Shown one piece after another: positions 1 through 10,443 of a stretch of 64,000 nucleotides of DNA. The DNA is taken from contig OZ004598.1 of assembly GCA_963924555.1 (NCBI GenBank), positions 310,001 through 374,000 of the forward strand, given 5' to 3'. The translations under genes and the position numbers were made by a program. This DNA is from Crambe crambe (lineage: Eukaryota > Porifera > Demospongiae > Poecilosclerida > Crambeidae). The notes beneath the pieces are model-generated. The model saw only the letters and a program-made list of their open reading frames with translations, was not told the origin of the DNA and did no database searches. How positions within the stretch are numbered: the stretch's first letter is position 1; every line of letters begins with the position of its first letter.

Positions 1-1445
1 TCCCCTTGACCACAACCGTACTCCCCAAACCTCTTCAGAAACCGTCCTTCATCTGTGAAGACTTGGATGCAATTGTTCAGACTATCAACCACATATACTT
101 TCCCAGTGCTGTCACAGGCTATATCACCTAGGCTGCCAAAACAACCTTTGCCGTCACCTTCCTTTCCAAAGGTGCCACAGAAGCTGAGGTCAGAGTTCAG
201 AACTTGTATACGATTGTTTCCCCAATCCACCACATATACTTTATTATTGCCAGCGTTAAATGCAACGTCTGTAGGTTTATAGAACTTCAAATGTTTTTTA
301 CCTTTCGTACCAATTGCAGAGAGAAACTGGCCATTCACTGTGAATTTCTGTATGCGATGATTATTGGTATCTACCACAAGGATATTTCCTGCACCATCAA
401 CTGTCACCCCCTGAGGTGATTCGAATTGTCCCTGACCAGAGCCTTGTGTACCAAATGATTGAAGCTTCTCACCACTAGGACTGAAGATAGAGATGCAATG
501 TTTACCACTCTCTGCAACCACCACCTCCCCTCTCTGGTTGACCACTACTCCACTTGGTTTTTTCAGATCATCAATAGTTAGGATTGGTGTGCCAAGCTTC
601 TCAACTGGCAGCTTTGCTGTTACTGCAAATGGACTTCCTCTGATGTGTGTGTCCTCGACTTTAATGCAGAGCTGGTGCTTCCCCTTGATGGTGGGCTGGT
701 AGCTGATTTCATACAAGTTCTGACCTTTATGTTCGAAATTGCCTCTCTCAGTGGCACCTGTGATCTCAGACACAAGCTCACACTGCAATGAATGGATTGA
801 CCCCATACAACATGGTTCACCTCCAAGGTTAATAGCTTCCAGGATAGCAGTAGACTTCTTTCCAACAACTGCTACCTCCAAACCCTTACCTGTGGCCTGG
901 CATTTAAATGGATCAGGTGATTCTGCTGAGAATACTCGTCCATAGGTCTGACACCTAGAAATCATGTCTTGTGAGGGTACAAACTTCATATCAGCTTCTC
1001 TATTGGGCTTCAGAGAATCAGATTGGAAAGGTGAGATAAGTTTCACCATATTTGTCTTCATCATCAGAACTTCTCCATGGGTGCTTATCTTCAGGCTCTC
1101 CCTAACAGATTCGAGACAGCTGCTCAGCTGTGCCAGGATGGTCTCCATCTGGTCCCTCTGGACTGCAAGGTCTTTCAACTTTCTCTGAGTGACTTCGTAT
1201 AAGTTGCTGATGAGCTCGGTCTTCCTGACATCGAGGGTTTCATGGAGTCGTCCAACAGTATCGTGTATTTCGGTTTCAACAGCTTGTTGGTGGTCGGATA
1301 TCTCCCCACAACGCTTATCCAACAATGCCAGTGCTTCCTTGACAGCCATCAGTTTCCCCTCCATCAGCTCAAGTGATGAAGCTATTTCTTCTTTGCTGAG
1401 AGGAGTGGTATGACAAAACGTTTCTGGCTTTGGGATTCCAGCCAT
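1..1445 (-). CDS. TRIM-like protein: coiled coil, filamin-type Ig domain, NHL repeats (3' end cut by window)
   Basis: A single open frame runs from an ATG at 1445 to the left edge, so the C-terminus is missing. An in-frame TAG lies three codons upstream of the ATG. About 160 N-terminal residues form a helical coiled-coil (B-box C-terminal type) region. A filamin/ABP280-like Ig domain follows, ending in the usual IRGSPF motif (about residues 270-275), and then at least four NHL propeller blades with paired phrases such as GNILVVDTNNHRIQ. Family proteins of this kind (TRIM2/3/71 relatives) normally have RING and B-boxes that give E3 ligase activity, while the NHL propeller binds RNA or protein. 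Neither RING nor B-box is seen here. They may lie in an upstream exon or be absent. Function is inferred from domains only. Confidence 0.85.
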   Translation of the reverse strand, partial: MAGIPKPETFCHTTPLSKEEIASSLELMEGKLMAVKEALALLDKRCGEISDHQQAVETEIHDTVGRLHETLDVRKTELISNLYEVTQRKLKDLAVQRDQMETILAQLSSCLESVRESLKISTHGEVLMMKTNMVKLISPFQSDSLKPNREADMKFVPSQDMISRCQTYGRVFSAESPDPFKCQATGKGLEVAVVGKKSTAILEAINLGGEPCCMGSIHSLQCELVSEITGATERGNFEHKGQNLYEISYQPTIKGKHQLCIKVEDTHIRGSPFAVTAKLPVEKLGTPILTIDDLKKPSGVVVNQRGEVVVAESGKHCISIFSPSGEKLQSFGTQGSGQGQFESPQGVTVDGAGNILVVDTNNHRIQKFTVNGQFLSAIGTKGKKHLKFYKPTDVAFNAGNNKVYVVDWGNNRIQVLNSDLSFCGTFGKEGDGKGCFGSLGDIACDSTGKVYVVDSLNNCIQVFTDEGRFLKRFGEYGCGQG

Positions 1446-1978
1446 GGCTAGCTAACTCTGTACTGTAAGGTTGTCAAGGAGACCACCTCCTCTTGCTGCC
1501 ATCTGTGATACCTTATAAGGTGAAATCTTCTCATGAATTTCATCTCCTGGGGCAATAAATATACTTAGCTAGTTACATGATTATAGGACCTCTGCTCCAC
1601 CCTCCAAAAATTGAGCCTAAAAACATTTCAGATAGCTACAGGTCTCACATTAAAGATTAGGACTGACTGTACCATGTAGAATTCATAGTTAATTAACTAG
1701 GGAATCCACTGAGTGGGTGCTGAATTATAGGGTTTCCCCTTATCCATATGCTCTTATATAATCTGTGAACCTTGTCACACGCACACCTAGTGAACTAACA
1801 CACTTTATTTAGTGAAGTGGTAATAATAACACACTTAGTGAAGTGGTTAGTTTTGCATGGCTTGGAACTACATTATTATTATTATTATTATTCATGGTGG
1901 TACAATAAATAACATGACAGTTTGATAAAAATGCTTACATTTAGCGAGTAATCTCTACCCAGTGATGACAAAAGGTGC

Positions 1979-2025
1979 ATCCACTCAATGGCTTCAAGAA
2001 TACTTGAGTGAGCCAATGAGTGTCA
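1979..2025 (-). promoter_or_regulatory. SECIS-like hairpin in msrA 3' UTR (candidate)
   Basis: Read on the minus strand, the hairpin starts 104 nt after the msrA stop codon. It is a TGA, then a 12-position helix (CACTCA/TGAGTG, one T-T mismatch, TGGCT/AGCCA), then a 17-nt apical region that can form a 5-bp mini-stem, then GAT directly after the helix. TGA and GA opposite each other at the base of an approximately 12-bp helix is the architecture of the SECIS non-Watson-Crick quartet. Weak points: the base before TGA is T rather than A or G, and the apical AA is farther from the quartet than usual. A minus-strand AATAAA at 1804-1809 would place the hairpin inside the 3' UTR. Confidence 0.45.
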
Positions 2026-2128
2026 AAGGTCAAACACAAGCAAAGAAGCTCGCAGTAAGCCAGCACAAAAAAATTCACAAACAAATGAAGTAGCTAACAC
2101 TTAGAAATAAAAATGTTCACAGCTTGGC

Positions 2129-3877
2129 TCAGTGTAATTGTCCACGTGCCACAATCTTTCTGATCCTCTCCTGTGTGTTTTCAGGGAGTTTGAAAGAAGG
2201 GAGCTCTTTCTCGAGTGCTGCTGAGTTTCCATAGCCACCACAGTAACCATTCAGTCGACAGGCCATGTGGGAGGTGATCAGCTCCTCATCCAAGAGCCCA
2301 AGGGCTTTGTGGATGTCTCGCTGTTGTCGGAGAAGATATTTCTGATGGTAGCTGCAGATATTATAACAGGGAAAGAAGCAAAGTAAGTCCAGTAGAATCC
2401 TTTTAAGTAGGTTTTTTTTAAGTGTCAATGTACTAGTTTAGTCATGTGTCCTAACTATTTATCGGCATTGTGTATATGAGTACATGTCAATCAACACAGG
2501 AAGTCTTCACATACTTGACACAGTCATGTGGCATACCGTATAGTGGGAAACATTTGAGGGAGAATACTTTTGTGAAAAATTCGCGGAGAAATCTTTCACG
2601 ATCGATCGGTCGCGGCCTTATGTACGTTCCACGCTGGGCTTTTATCTTGGACTTGGTGTTCTTCTTCCCGTTCTCAGGGTAGTCTAATACCTGTTTCACC
2701 TCCTTGTTAGCGGCTGCTATACTAGAAGAAGGAACTACTGATGACAGTCAATCAGGCTTTGGAAGAGTTGGATTTTTCTGGAAGTATTTGAGCAGAGACA
2801 TGGCAACAAAGCTGCATACAGCGATCGAGCATGGCACGTGCATGGAGCGCGCTTGCGCTTGACCGAATTAATTGAATTTCGCGGAAATTGTGACAAACCA
2901 ACGAAATTCACGAAAGTATTCTCCCTCGAAAGTTTCCCGCTATACGGTATGTTCTAACCTACACTTTAATTACAATAATCATGCCCATCAGTATCACTTA
3001 TAATAGAGAATTCTTGGAATGTGCTTTGCAGTCACGCTAATTTCATAGGTCACTTACTTTTCAGCATTATGAAAGGGGCCTGCCTCCTTAATTGTAGTCA
3101 CTATCTTCTTCTTGAGCTGCTTCTGTCTGTTGTCACGTGACTGCTCGGCAAGCTGTTTCTGCATGTCATTGTGGTAGAAGATGGCCGACATATACTGCCT
3201 GGAGGCACAGCGAGTGGGGTCATGGTTCTCCCAAAACAGCTTGAGCATCTGACTGTAGGACACCACCTTGGGGTCAAATACGATCTCCACTGTTTCTGTG
3301 TGGTCACCACTGAGAGAGAAATGTTTGCCAAATCTGTAATTTGTACGTCCAAAAAATACTCTAGCTATATCTCATGGTACAAGGCAAGGCTCGACATTAC
3401 GATTATTGTTATGAGAGCCAGGTCAACTACAAAGAGACTAGTTAGCTCAAAAAATACCAAAATATCTCCACTAAAAAATAAACAATAATAGGATGGCCAA
3501 GCAAGAATGTGCATGCTACTACTTTATGTCATGGTAAACCTAACAAAGAAACTTACAGACTATGGTAAGTTGGTCCCTTCTTTTTCCCTCCAGCAAACCC
3601 TACCCGTGTTTTGAGAACCCCGGGGACACAGCCAAACTGTGCCTCGGGGAACCAAAATCAGCTGAGTGCGAAAGTTGCCACTTCAGTTGGCCCATCTTCA
3701 TTGATAGAGAGAGCTGCAGTCTGTTCAGCAAGAGATGCGTCTTCATTCGACATGGCTGTACCCAATGAAACAATAGATTGTAACTGCAGCGTTTGAGCTC
3801 TAAAACTAACAATTCAACTCACCTGGTTCCTCCTGTTTATTCTTGCTCCTTTTGAAAACTTTCTTTAGGATTGACAT
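2129..3877 (-). CDS. msrA: Peptide-methionine (S)-S-oxide reductase MsrA, probable selenoprotein
   Basis: Four exons: 3823-3877, 3557-3755, 3058-3309 and 2129-2351, all with GT-AG borders and consistent phase, giving 242 residues. MsrA reduces methionine-S-sulfoxide in proteins. Family landmarks are clear: VATFALS then FWFPEAQFG, VGFAGG, PTYHSLGDHTETVEI, and the C-terminal YHQKYLLRQQ and CRLNGYCGGYG with candidate resolving cysteines (about 200 and 206). The catalytic cysteine of the GCFW motif is encoded by TGA (3658-3660, residue 51). It is the only in-frame stop, and the frame continues perfectly through three further exon segments. Selenocysteine MsrA is known in Chlamydomonas and some bacteria, so recoding is more likely than a pseudogene. 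No mitochondrial presequence is obvious. The gene is head-to-head with the 4058 gene. Confidence 0.88.
2534..2949. mobile_element. MITE-like element in msrA intron 3
   Basis: About 416 bp bounded by imperfect terminal inverted repeats of about 40 bp. The left end begins TACCGTATAGTGGGAAAC and the right end, reverse-complemented, TACCGTATAGCGGGAAAC. Both continue through a shared GAGGGAGAATACTTT segment. No coding capacity is seen, so it is taken as a non-autonomous DNA element. It explains most of the 706-bp intron. Confidence 0.7.
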
Positions 3878-4057
3878 AGTTGAAGTGCGAGTCACCTGAC
3901 CGTTGGAAAAGAAAATAGTTCTAATGGACACTGTGCCCTTATAAATCAACATTTGACATCTTCGATAACAATGTTATTACGCGCGCGTATAAACACGTGC
4001 TAATTACGTCATTGAATGCTATGACGTCGATCCATATCGAGTCATGGTATTATAAAC
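3878..4057. promoter_or_regulatory. Bidirectional promoter, msrA / nucleoside-hydrolase-like gene
   Basis: Only 180 bp separate the two start codons. The interval holds two CRE-like sites, TTACGTCA (4004-4011) and TGACGTCG (4022-4029), a GCGCGCG tract, and TATAAA immediately before the plus-strand ATG. Site function is inferred from consensus similarity. Confidence 0.5.
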
Positions 4058-5344
4058 ATGGATATATCCACGGTTATAGTGGCTATATTGTTGATCCTAC
4101 TTACAAGTATTATTTGCTATATCATTTTCTTCAAACCCTCATCCTTTGGAGCAAAGTCAAAGAATAGCTGCAGAGAGAGACTGGTTGTATTGTTCATAGA
4201 TGCAACAGACCCAGATAATCCTGCTGCTGCTGCTGCCATTGCTAAACATATCCTCACAGTCAACCCAGAAAACATCAAAACTGATGCCCATCTCCACATT
4301 GTACTGACTGGAAGGCCAGTAAACTTAAGAACTCAAACTTCCAAGGGTGTGCTCTTATTGGAACACTTAGTGCGGCAAGAGTGGGAGACCAGTGACACTG
4401 AACATGCTCAAAGAGTACTTGAAGATGCAGCTTCTCGACTGCATAATTACCTGAGGAGGTGCCACTTTGATATCTCCATGGTCAATATATATGATGGCGG
4501 TATAGCCCCATGTGCTCCCATATCAGATTGTGTCCATGCTTGGGACTTCCTGTTTGACAGGAAGGATCTACTCACAAAACAGGAAGTAGATAAAGGCAGC
4601 ATCTTATCTCCTGACCAATATCAGCAGTTAATGAAGGAGTTTAATACGTTATCAGAGGAAGAAAGAGAACGGCAATTATTAGACATTTTGAGATCATATC
4701 CTCTAATGCCTTTGCTTGTTTTGAGAGAGAAGATAGAAAATGATTCATGTGCTGAAGTTATCGTCTTCCTCGGTGGTCCAGCTACAGCTCTGGTACAGCT
4801 CTTCAAAGGTGAGGCTGGAGCAAAGGCACATGGTAAAGTCGTAGGATTGTATGGAATGTTTGGTACTCTTGAACCCGGCAAAGCAAGTTTACTCCCAAAC
4901 CAGTTCAACGTGGCATGTGATATAGAGTCTGCTTGTGAACTTTTTGTGGAAAATATGTTCCCTCAGTCAGAAAAGTGCCTCGTTACCACAGAAACTGCCA
5001 AAAATGAAGTCTTAATGGTGTCCTCTGAGGAACTTCATTGTAAGGGAATTAATTCATATTTTGTCGAATTACAAGCGTTGTGGGAATCTATCCACAGCAA
5101 CAGACCTCAGCCTCTGTTTGATGTTCTCCCAGTCATGGCCTACTTGAGGAAGTTCAGAGGTTGCTTTAAATGGAATCGGAAGAAAGCAGTGTTGCAGGAA
5201 TGGAGGAAGAAAGGAGAAAAAGCAAAACACATTTTCAGTTTTGCTGATTCAGATGACCACAAACATATTTTCGTATCTGGCGTAGAAGTAAAGAAATTAG
5301 ACCGAGACATGTTTTTAGAGTTTCTCCAGAAAACATGGTCTTAA
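4058..5344 (+). CDS. Membrane-anchored inosine/uridine nucleoside-hydrolase-like protein
   Basis: Single-exon frame of 428 residues with AATAAA at 5365-5370, just after the stop. Residues 5-26 form one hydrophobic segment (signal anchor). The rest resembles the IUNH fold in order: an N-terminal FIDATDPDNPAAAAAIA segment where IUNH enzymes have the DTDPGxDD calcium/ribose-binding loop, then HIVLTGRP, FLGGPATALVQLF, LYGMFGT, and NQFNVACDIESACELF where the family has EFN...DPEA. The aspartate-rich active-site loop is clearly altered, so catalysis is doubtful. It may be a pseudo-enzyme or have changed substrate. It is head-to-head with msrA and tail-to-tail with gcvH (245 bp between stops). Identification rests on motif order only. 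Confidence 0.6.
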   Translation: MDISTVIVAILLILLTSIICYIIFFKPSSFGAKSKNSCRERLVVLFIDATDPDNPAAAAAIAKHILTVNPENIKTDAHLHIVLTGRPVNLRTQTSKGVLLLEHLVRQEWETSDTEHAQRVLEDAASRLHNYLRRCHFDISMVNIYDGGIAPCAPISDCVHAWDFLFDRKDLLTKQEVDKGSILSPDQYQQLMKEFNTLSEEERERQLLDILRSYPLMPLLVLREKIENDSCAEVIVFLGGPATALVQLFKGEAGAKAHGKVVGLYGMFGTLEPGKASLLPNQFNVACDIESACELFVENMFPQSEKCLVTTETAKNEVLMVSSEELHCKGINSYFVELQALWESIHSNRPQPLFDVLPVMAYLRKFRGCFKWNRKKAVLQEWRKKGEKAKHIFSFADSDDHKHIFVSGVEVKKLDRDMFLEFLQKTWS

Positions 5345-5589
5345 TTTCAAGTTGTGTTTTGAAAAATAAAGCTGTTTTTGTCAGTAAGAGTTCTTTTGTG
5401 AGCAAATTGAGAATATAAGCCAGGCTGGTTACAAGCATGAGTCACTCTAATTGTAAAATTGTACTAATAATAACAGACCTGAGATAATGACACAGACCAG
5501 GAGAGCAGGAATCTCCTTTGGAGTGTGTGCATACAGAATTGTAGTGAGAGTACATATCTGAGATATACTAATTTAGAGAGCATTGAGTT

Positions 5590-6529
5590 TTAGACGCTGC
5601 CATCCTCTAGATGTGATTTGTATTCCTCCACAGTTAAGAGATCCTCAAGATCTGTTGGGACGACATCTGTCAGTTTAACGATCCAACCTATGGACGAATA
5701 ATGATGACAAATACTGTGCTGCATCCCCATAAGATCAGGCACCTTCATTATATGGATCCTTGTTCACTAGATCGGGAGAGCTCTCTAGTGCTGCATTGAC
5801 TTCTTCCACAGTCCCTCCAACAGGTGTAGTAATGTCTTCAGCAGCTTTGACACTCTCTAGCACTCCCAAAAATTCTAAGGATGAATCACAAATCGTTGGA
5901 CATCTTACACCTTTGTTCATATCAAACTTACCTCCCTTTTCTAGCTTTTTCCCAACTTCCGGTAGTTCAACAAATACAACATCCCCCAATTTTTCCTGGG
6001 ATAGAAAAGCATCACTAATCACTCGTGTTGCAATGGGTACTTTATCTACTGTGGGATTCTATAATGGAGAGGAAATCCCTTGTCATAAGTATATTGTAGT
6101 TCGTTTTGTGAGGTAGGGAGCATTACTCGACTAATGGACGATATGTAACACCACCTTGAAACTCAACCAATGACAAAATCAAAGGTGCCAAAAATTACCT
6201 GGGCGTAGTTTGAAATGCCCACCCTGGTCAAATCTTCACCCACAGATACCCACTCATGGCTCTTAGAATAGCGGTAACCACTAGCTGCTCAGGGAGAAAA
6301 AAAGATGTGAATCCAAATTTCAGAGGTCTCTATGGTTTAATAATTATATCTGCTCACCTGGCTCACTGGCTCCTTCCTCTGAAAACCATCTGGTGCTGGC
6401 AATCGCTGTGGGATAGGGCTTAGAATGGGAAGGAAAGAAACGCCAGGAACGCTGGCATCTGGAGTAAGTTCTGGCACAGATACGAGAGTGTGCTAGAAAG
6501 CAGCTGCGTCCTAGAGAACTAGCAGCCAT
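5590..6529 (-). CDS. GCSH: Glycine cleavage system H protein, mitochondrial
   Basis: Five exons: 6358-6529, 6199-6284, 5932-5995, 5743-5874 and 5590-5687, giving 183 residues. The H protein carries the lipoyl arm that shuttles the aminomethyl group between the P, T and L proteins of the mitochondrial glycine decarboxylase. The first exon encodes an Arg/Ser-rich presequence fitting mitochondrial import. The mature part shows [31 protein letters not shown], the lipoylation site [11 protein letters not shown] (the Lys), [11 protein letters not shown], and [18 protein letters not shown]. Intron 3 (5875-5931) is only 57 nt and free of in-frame stops, so an unspliced reading would add 19 residues to the lipoyl domain. 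The donor at 5742 is a non-ideal GTGCCT. The gene is head-to-head with the HERPUD-like gene. Confidence 0.95.
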
Positions 6530-6883
6530 TCCTCGTGCAGTAGATACCCTCTCTGCTTCCTTCCTAAAGTTGTGCTACCACCACGTTTGCAAATCGGATG
6601 ACCTTTTGAACTGAGCTAGTCTCATTCCCACACCATGTACCACCATGGAAGAGAGAGGCTGAGACCAGTCCCAAAGTGGTTCTTGTAAGAGAGATGACCC
6701 TTTTCCGAAGTCCTTGCTTATACTTGCCGCGAATAAAAAACGGCCACGTCTGATGATAATCACATGACTTCAATATAGATCACATGACACGGTCAAAACA
6801 ATAGGTATAGTCATTTTTTGAGACGCATTATAGGTAGATTTTCTCAATATCTTCGTAGCTAACTGGAATTGATAATAATAATT
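6530..6883. promoter_or_regulatory. Bidirectional promoter region, GCSH / HERPUD-like
   Basis: 354 bp between divergent start codons. No convincing exon of either strand was found. No specific factor sites are claimed. Confidence 0.4.
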
Positions 6884-9664
6884 ATGACCAAATTATTGAT
6901 AAAGGCAGCTAACGGATCAGTGAAGGACTTTAAAGTGGACGCTGAACTAACCTGGACGATAAAACAGCTCAAAAATCACATCTACAGACACTACCCCACA
7001 CATCCTGTAAGTTTTCTAAGCCCTCTTTACCTCACACAACTAGTTGTCCATTTTCTTCACAGCCTCTGACATGTCAAAAACTGATCTGTGGAGGCAGACT
7101 CCTTCTAGACCAAATGACCCTCGCTGAAGCAGTTCCTAAACTGGATCCTCCGTCAGAAGATCCTATTGTGATCCATCTCGTGGCTTATGAGCGATCAAGT
7201 TCAGCCCCCAATCCATTAAGTACTGGTACTTCCAAGCGTATGCACACGGGTGCTCCATTGCCAGGAACAGAGGGGTTAAGGAACAGACAAACCAGTCGGC
7301 AATCCTCAACAACTCCTGTGCAAGAGAGTAGCCACAGAGGTGGGGGCAATGGGGCACGGAGAGCTACACAACCAAATCAAAGAGTGGTATGTTTCTCAGG
7401 GTTTTTAATTCAGGATTTTGCTTGAGGAGGGTCAAATGCCTAGTGAAAAAAATTTGAGGAGGGGCAACTGCAAACCAGTACATGTATATGGAATTCTATG
7501 ATAATCTCATTATGAAAGCTAGCTAATTCCTAGGGGGGGGGGGGGGGGGGGGGCAAGCCATCATTCAGAGGGGGCAAAAGCCCCCCCCCCCCCCCCCCCC
7601 CTCACCCCATGAAATAAACCCTGTTTCTTATTGGGGAAGTTATGGAAGTGATTCCACAAATCAAATATCTAATCACTCAGACAGTGTCATATTAATAGTT
7701 TGCATCACTGGTCTGTGTCCTGACGTGGGATTTTGACCTTGTAGCATCACTGACTGTAGTGCAAAGTGCACACCCTAACTTATCATGAGATTTGAGGGCT
7801 AAAATTATGTAAGATCTTGCATCATGATTTTATTTAGGCTTTGTGGCATGATTCTATGATTCTTGCATCATGCTGTTTCTTACTCTGTACCAATTTACCT
7901 GTGAATTGACTGCATGCTAATTGTTCACTTATTACACAACATACACACACACACACACACACAGCCTGTCAACCCATGGGTGAGATATGGAGCTCCTGTG
8001 GGCATGACTCCCAATCCTGGCCCCATCCAGAATCTTCCTATCTTCAGAGCAGGAACAATGGGTGCTGGAGGAGGAGGAGGGGGAGGGGGAGGGTACCCAC
8101 CTTTTCCAATGGCCCCCCAAATGTACCAACCTCCTTATGCTGGTCCTTATAACAATGCAGCCTATGCCAACCAGCTCCAGCAATGGATGTACAACTATTA
8201 CAGGTAGTTAATGTTACAGGTGTGTATTGGTAGTCACTCAGTGTTTATGTGAGATTAACCAAATCTGATGCAAGGAATTTTCTTCTTTGACAACCATGTG
8301 TTGATACTTGATAGCATTAGCATTTGAATGGTGGTTAGTCTGAGTGCAAGGGATGGTTTGTAGATGGTGGGGTGAGGTTGCAAGGACTGTCTTAAGGAGG
8401 TGACTGTGGGTGCTCTGAAAAAAACCAGTATTGGTTAAATTAGTGAGCGCTGGCCAGCCGAGATGTTTTGTTTATCTTTCTACAGAGCTGCTGGAACAGG
8501 AGATGGGGGAGTAAGAGTGAACCAGAACAACCCTCTTGACCTCCCTGGTAACCCAGATGGCCTCAATGACCTCCCTGAACCCAATGATGATGAGGATGAG
8601 GAGGAGGAGGAGGAAGTGCCAGTGAACGGGCCTGGAGGGTTAGGGATGATGGCTGGAGGTGGTGCTGGGGGGAGGAGGCGGTTACAACAGCGAGACTTGG
8701 TGGATTACCTGTACATTTTTATGATGATAAGTTTCCTGGTGCTGGTGGCTTACTTGACCAGATCTCTTGGTCGTCTACTCATCTTCGCTGCTGGTGTCAT
8801 TTTCATGCTGTTGTGAGTATTCTAATAAAGGATCCATTGATTATTATTGATGTGCATATTAATATCCCACAGGAATCAAGCTGGATTCTTCTCTCTCCAG
8901 CGAAGACGGCATGTTGCCCTCCCAGTTCAGCCCCCTCGAGTTCAGCCTCAAGAAAACCCTGAAGGCCAGAACCAAAGAGAAGCAGCAGGACAAGATGAAG
9001 TGGATCTCAATCAAGTGTGTAGTTAGATACTTGCATATTCACTATTCACTTGAGTCAGTGTGTTTATATTTCAAGAGAGATAGTAAGTAGTAGTACCTGT
9101 CCCATATACTGTGGTTTCACTTCAGAGATTGGTAAAGTAATTCTATTATTCTGGTGTAAACTCGTTTGAAAATTTAACATTTCCAGTGTTCCCTGAAGTG
9201 AAATTTAAGTGTCATTCCATTGTAATTAGATCATAGGCCATTGGACAGGAAATGGGGAAGATTAATATGGTGATTTGGTGCCACTTCACTTCTATCAAAA
9301 AAGTGGTCTGGCATGATTTGCCTGGAGGGAGAGTGGATGTTGTCATGTTTCGTAACCTTGGCATGTCTTGTGATTATGTTGAGACTACAGCCAAGAAATT
9401 ATCTCTCAGAGCTAAAAATTGATTTTTGCATGCCTTTGTTAGTATAATAGCCTAATCTTTTTTTTTTTCTTTTTCTTTTTTTCCCAGGATGCTCAAGATG
9501 AAAGACCACACCCTCCCAGTGGAATCCCTCCCCCCTCACCTCCTGTGGCAGAGCAGCAGCAGCAGCAGCAAAGTCCTGGGATATTTGCAACAATATTCGT
9601 TTTCATAACTTCATTCTTCACCTCTCTTGTCCCTCAACAAAGACCTGACCTACAGGTGAACTAA
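6884..9664 (+). CDS. HERPUD: HERPUD-like ER membrane protein with N-terminal ubiquitin-like domain
   Basis: Six exons: 6884-7006, 7063-7386, 7965-8203, 8486-8812, 8873-9014 and 9488-9664, giving 443 residues. HERPUD proteins are ER-stress-induced and scaffold the HRD1 ERAD complex. Residues 1-80 form the ubiquitin-like domain (LTWTIKQLKNHIYRHYP, then QKLICGGRLLLDQ). A Gly/Pro/Tyr-rich central part, an acidic stretch (DDEDEEEEEE), two close hydrophobic segments in exon 4 and the first bases of exon 5 (LYIFMMISFLVLVAYL and RLLIFAAGVIFMLL, then NQAGFF), a poly-Gln tract and a hydrophobic C-terminus ending in FFTSLVPQQ all match the family order. The ATG at 6884 is the first in frame. Intron 2 contains paired G and C homopolymers, and its acceptor is preceded by a CA repeat (about 7941-7963). 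Confidence 0.9.
7533..7601. repeat. Inverted homopolymers G21 / C21 in HERPUD intron 2
   Basis: A run of 21 G (7533-7553) and a run of 21 C (7581-7601) are separated by 27 bp. The two can pair into a GC stem, or the G run can form a quadruplex. Homopolymer length in the assembly may not be exact. Confidence 0.9.
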
Positions 9665-10443
9665 AAAAGACTTATACGTCAGCTCGGATGTATTTATGAC
9701 TCATAAGTCAAAGCTCCATCATTTTTTTGTTTGTTTTTTCAATATCTAGTTTCAGTAACTATATTTTTTTCTTTTGATTATGGATATTCATGAAAGACTT
9801 TGTGGTCCAAAAGCACATGCCGTTGCGTGCCCGGATCAGATCGCAAAATTAAGAAATTTTCCGCATGAATGAAGAGTGTATGGGTGCCAAAAGTGCGCGC
9901 GAAAATGAAAGTAGTTTAATTAACACCCGCAGTCTCAATATTCATGGGTGCTTCTTCATTATGAGAGTCGTTAATTAGGTCTGGACGGGCTATTTCCAAC
10001 ACACCCAAAGTCGAGCAGATGTCCAGGGCCGCTGTGAAACTTGTTTGTCCCTGCGAATGGACTGCTGAATGCGATTTGAAGAAATCGATGAACAGAAAAT
10101 CTTGAAGCGCCCTTCCCAACCTACACCAAGCAGCGTTTAACGCTTTATGAAGTCAACACGACTATAAATTTTCCGAACGTAGCTTCTTTCTCTCCTCCCT
10201 CTCTCTTTCTCTCCGGCTCCTTGCTGCTGGCATCAGAAAGGCCAGATCTGACACTTCACAGCAACGGAAATAGAGATTTGTGGAGTTTACAAGCCAACGT
10301 ACAGAAGTAACAAGACAGAAAAAACCACTACTCAAAACTCAAAATCAAACAAGCAAAAGGTAACTAAAAGATTTTTAAAAATGCTATAATAATAATATAT
10401 AGCTTCAATACATTTCTTACTATTTTTAACAGAATTTGACACA
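9665..10443. other. Intergenic spacer and 5' UTR (with intron) of the TRIM71-like gene
   Basis: No supported coding exon. A TATA-like ACTATAAATT lies near 10160. A leader intron is suggested by a donor AAAAG/GTAACT near 10359 and an acceptor TTTTTAACAG/A near 10432, just before the ATG at 10444. Confidence 0.5.

Noticed and set aside
1965-2025. Plus-strand reading of the 3' UTR hairpin as a SECIS for the opposite strand
   Set aside because: No plus-strand coding gene ends upstream of it, and the quartet bases fit only the minus-strand reading.
3658-3660. msrA as a pseudogene because of the in-frame stop
   Set aside because: The stop falls precisely on the catalytic Cys codon, and all other codons, phases and splice sites are intact, which favours selenocysteine recoding.
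5996-6022. An upstream ATG reading ISDAFLSQ as the start of the gcvH exon
   Set aside because: These bases are the end of an intron. Splicing at CCCAG/GAA joins NYAQ to EKLGDVV exactly as in the family.
9916-10119. Minus-strand open frame before the TRIM71-like gene
   Set aside because: No ATG start, no recognisable motif, and it overlaps the probable promoter and leader.
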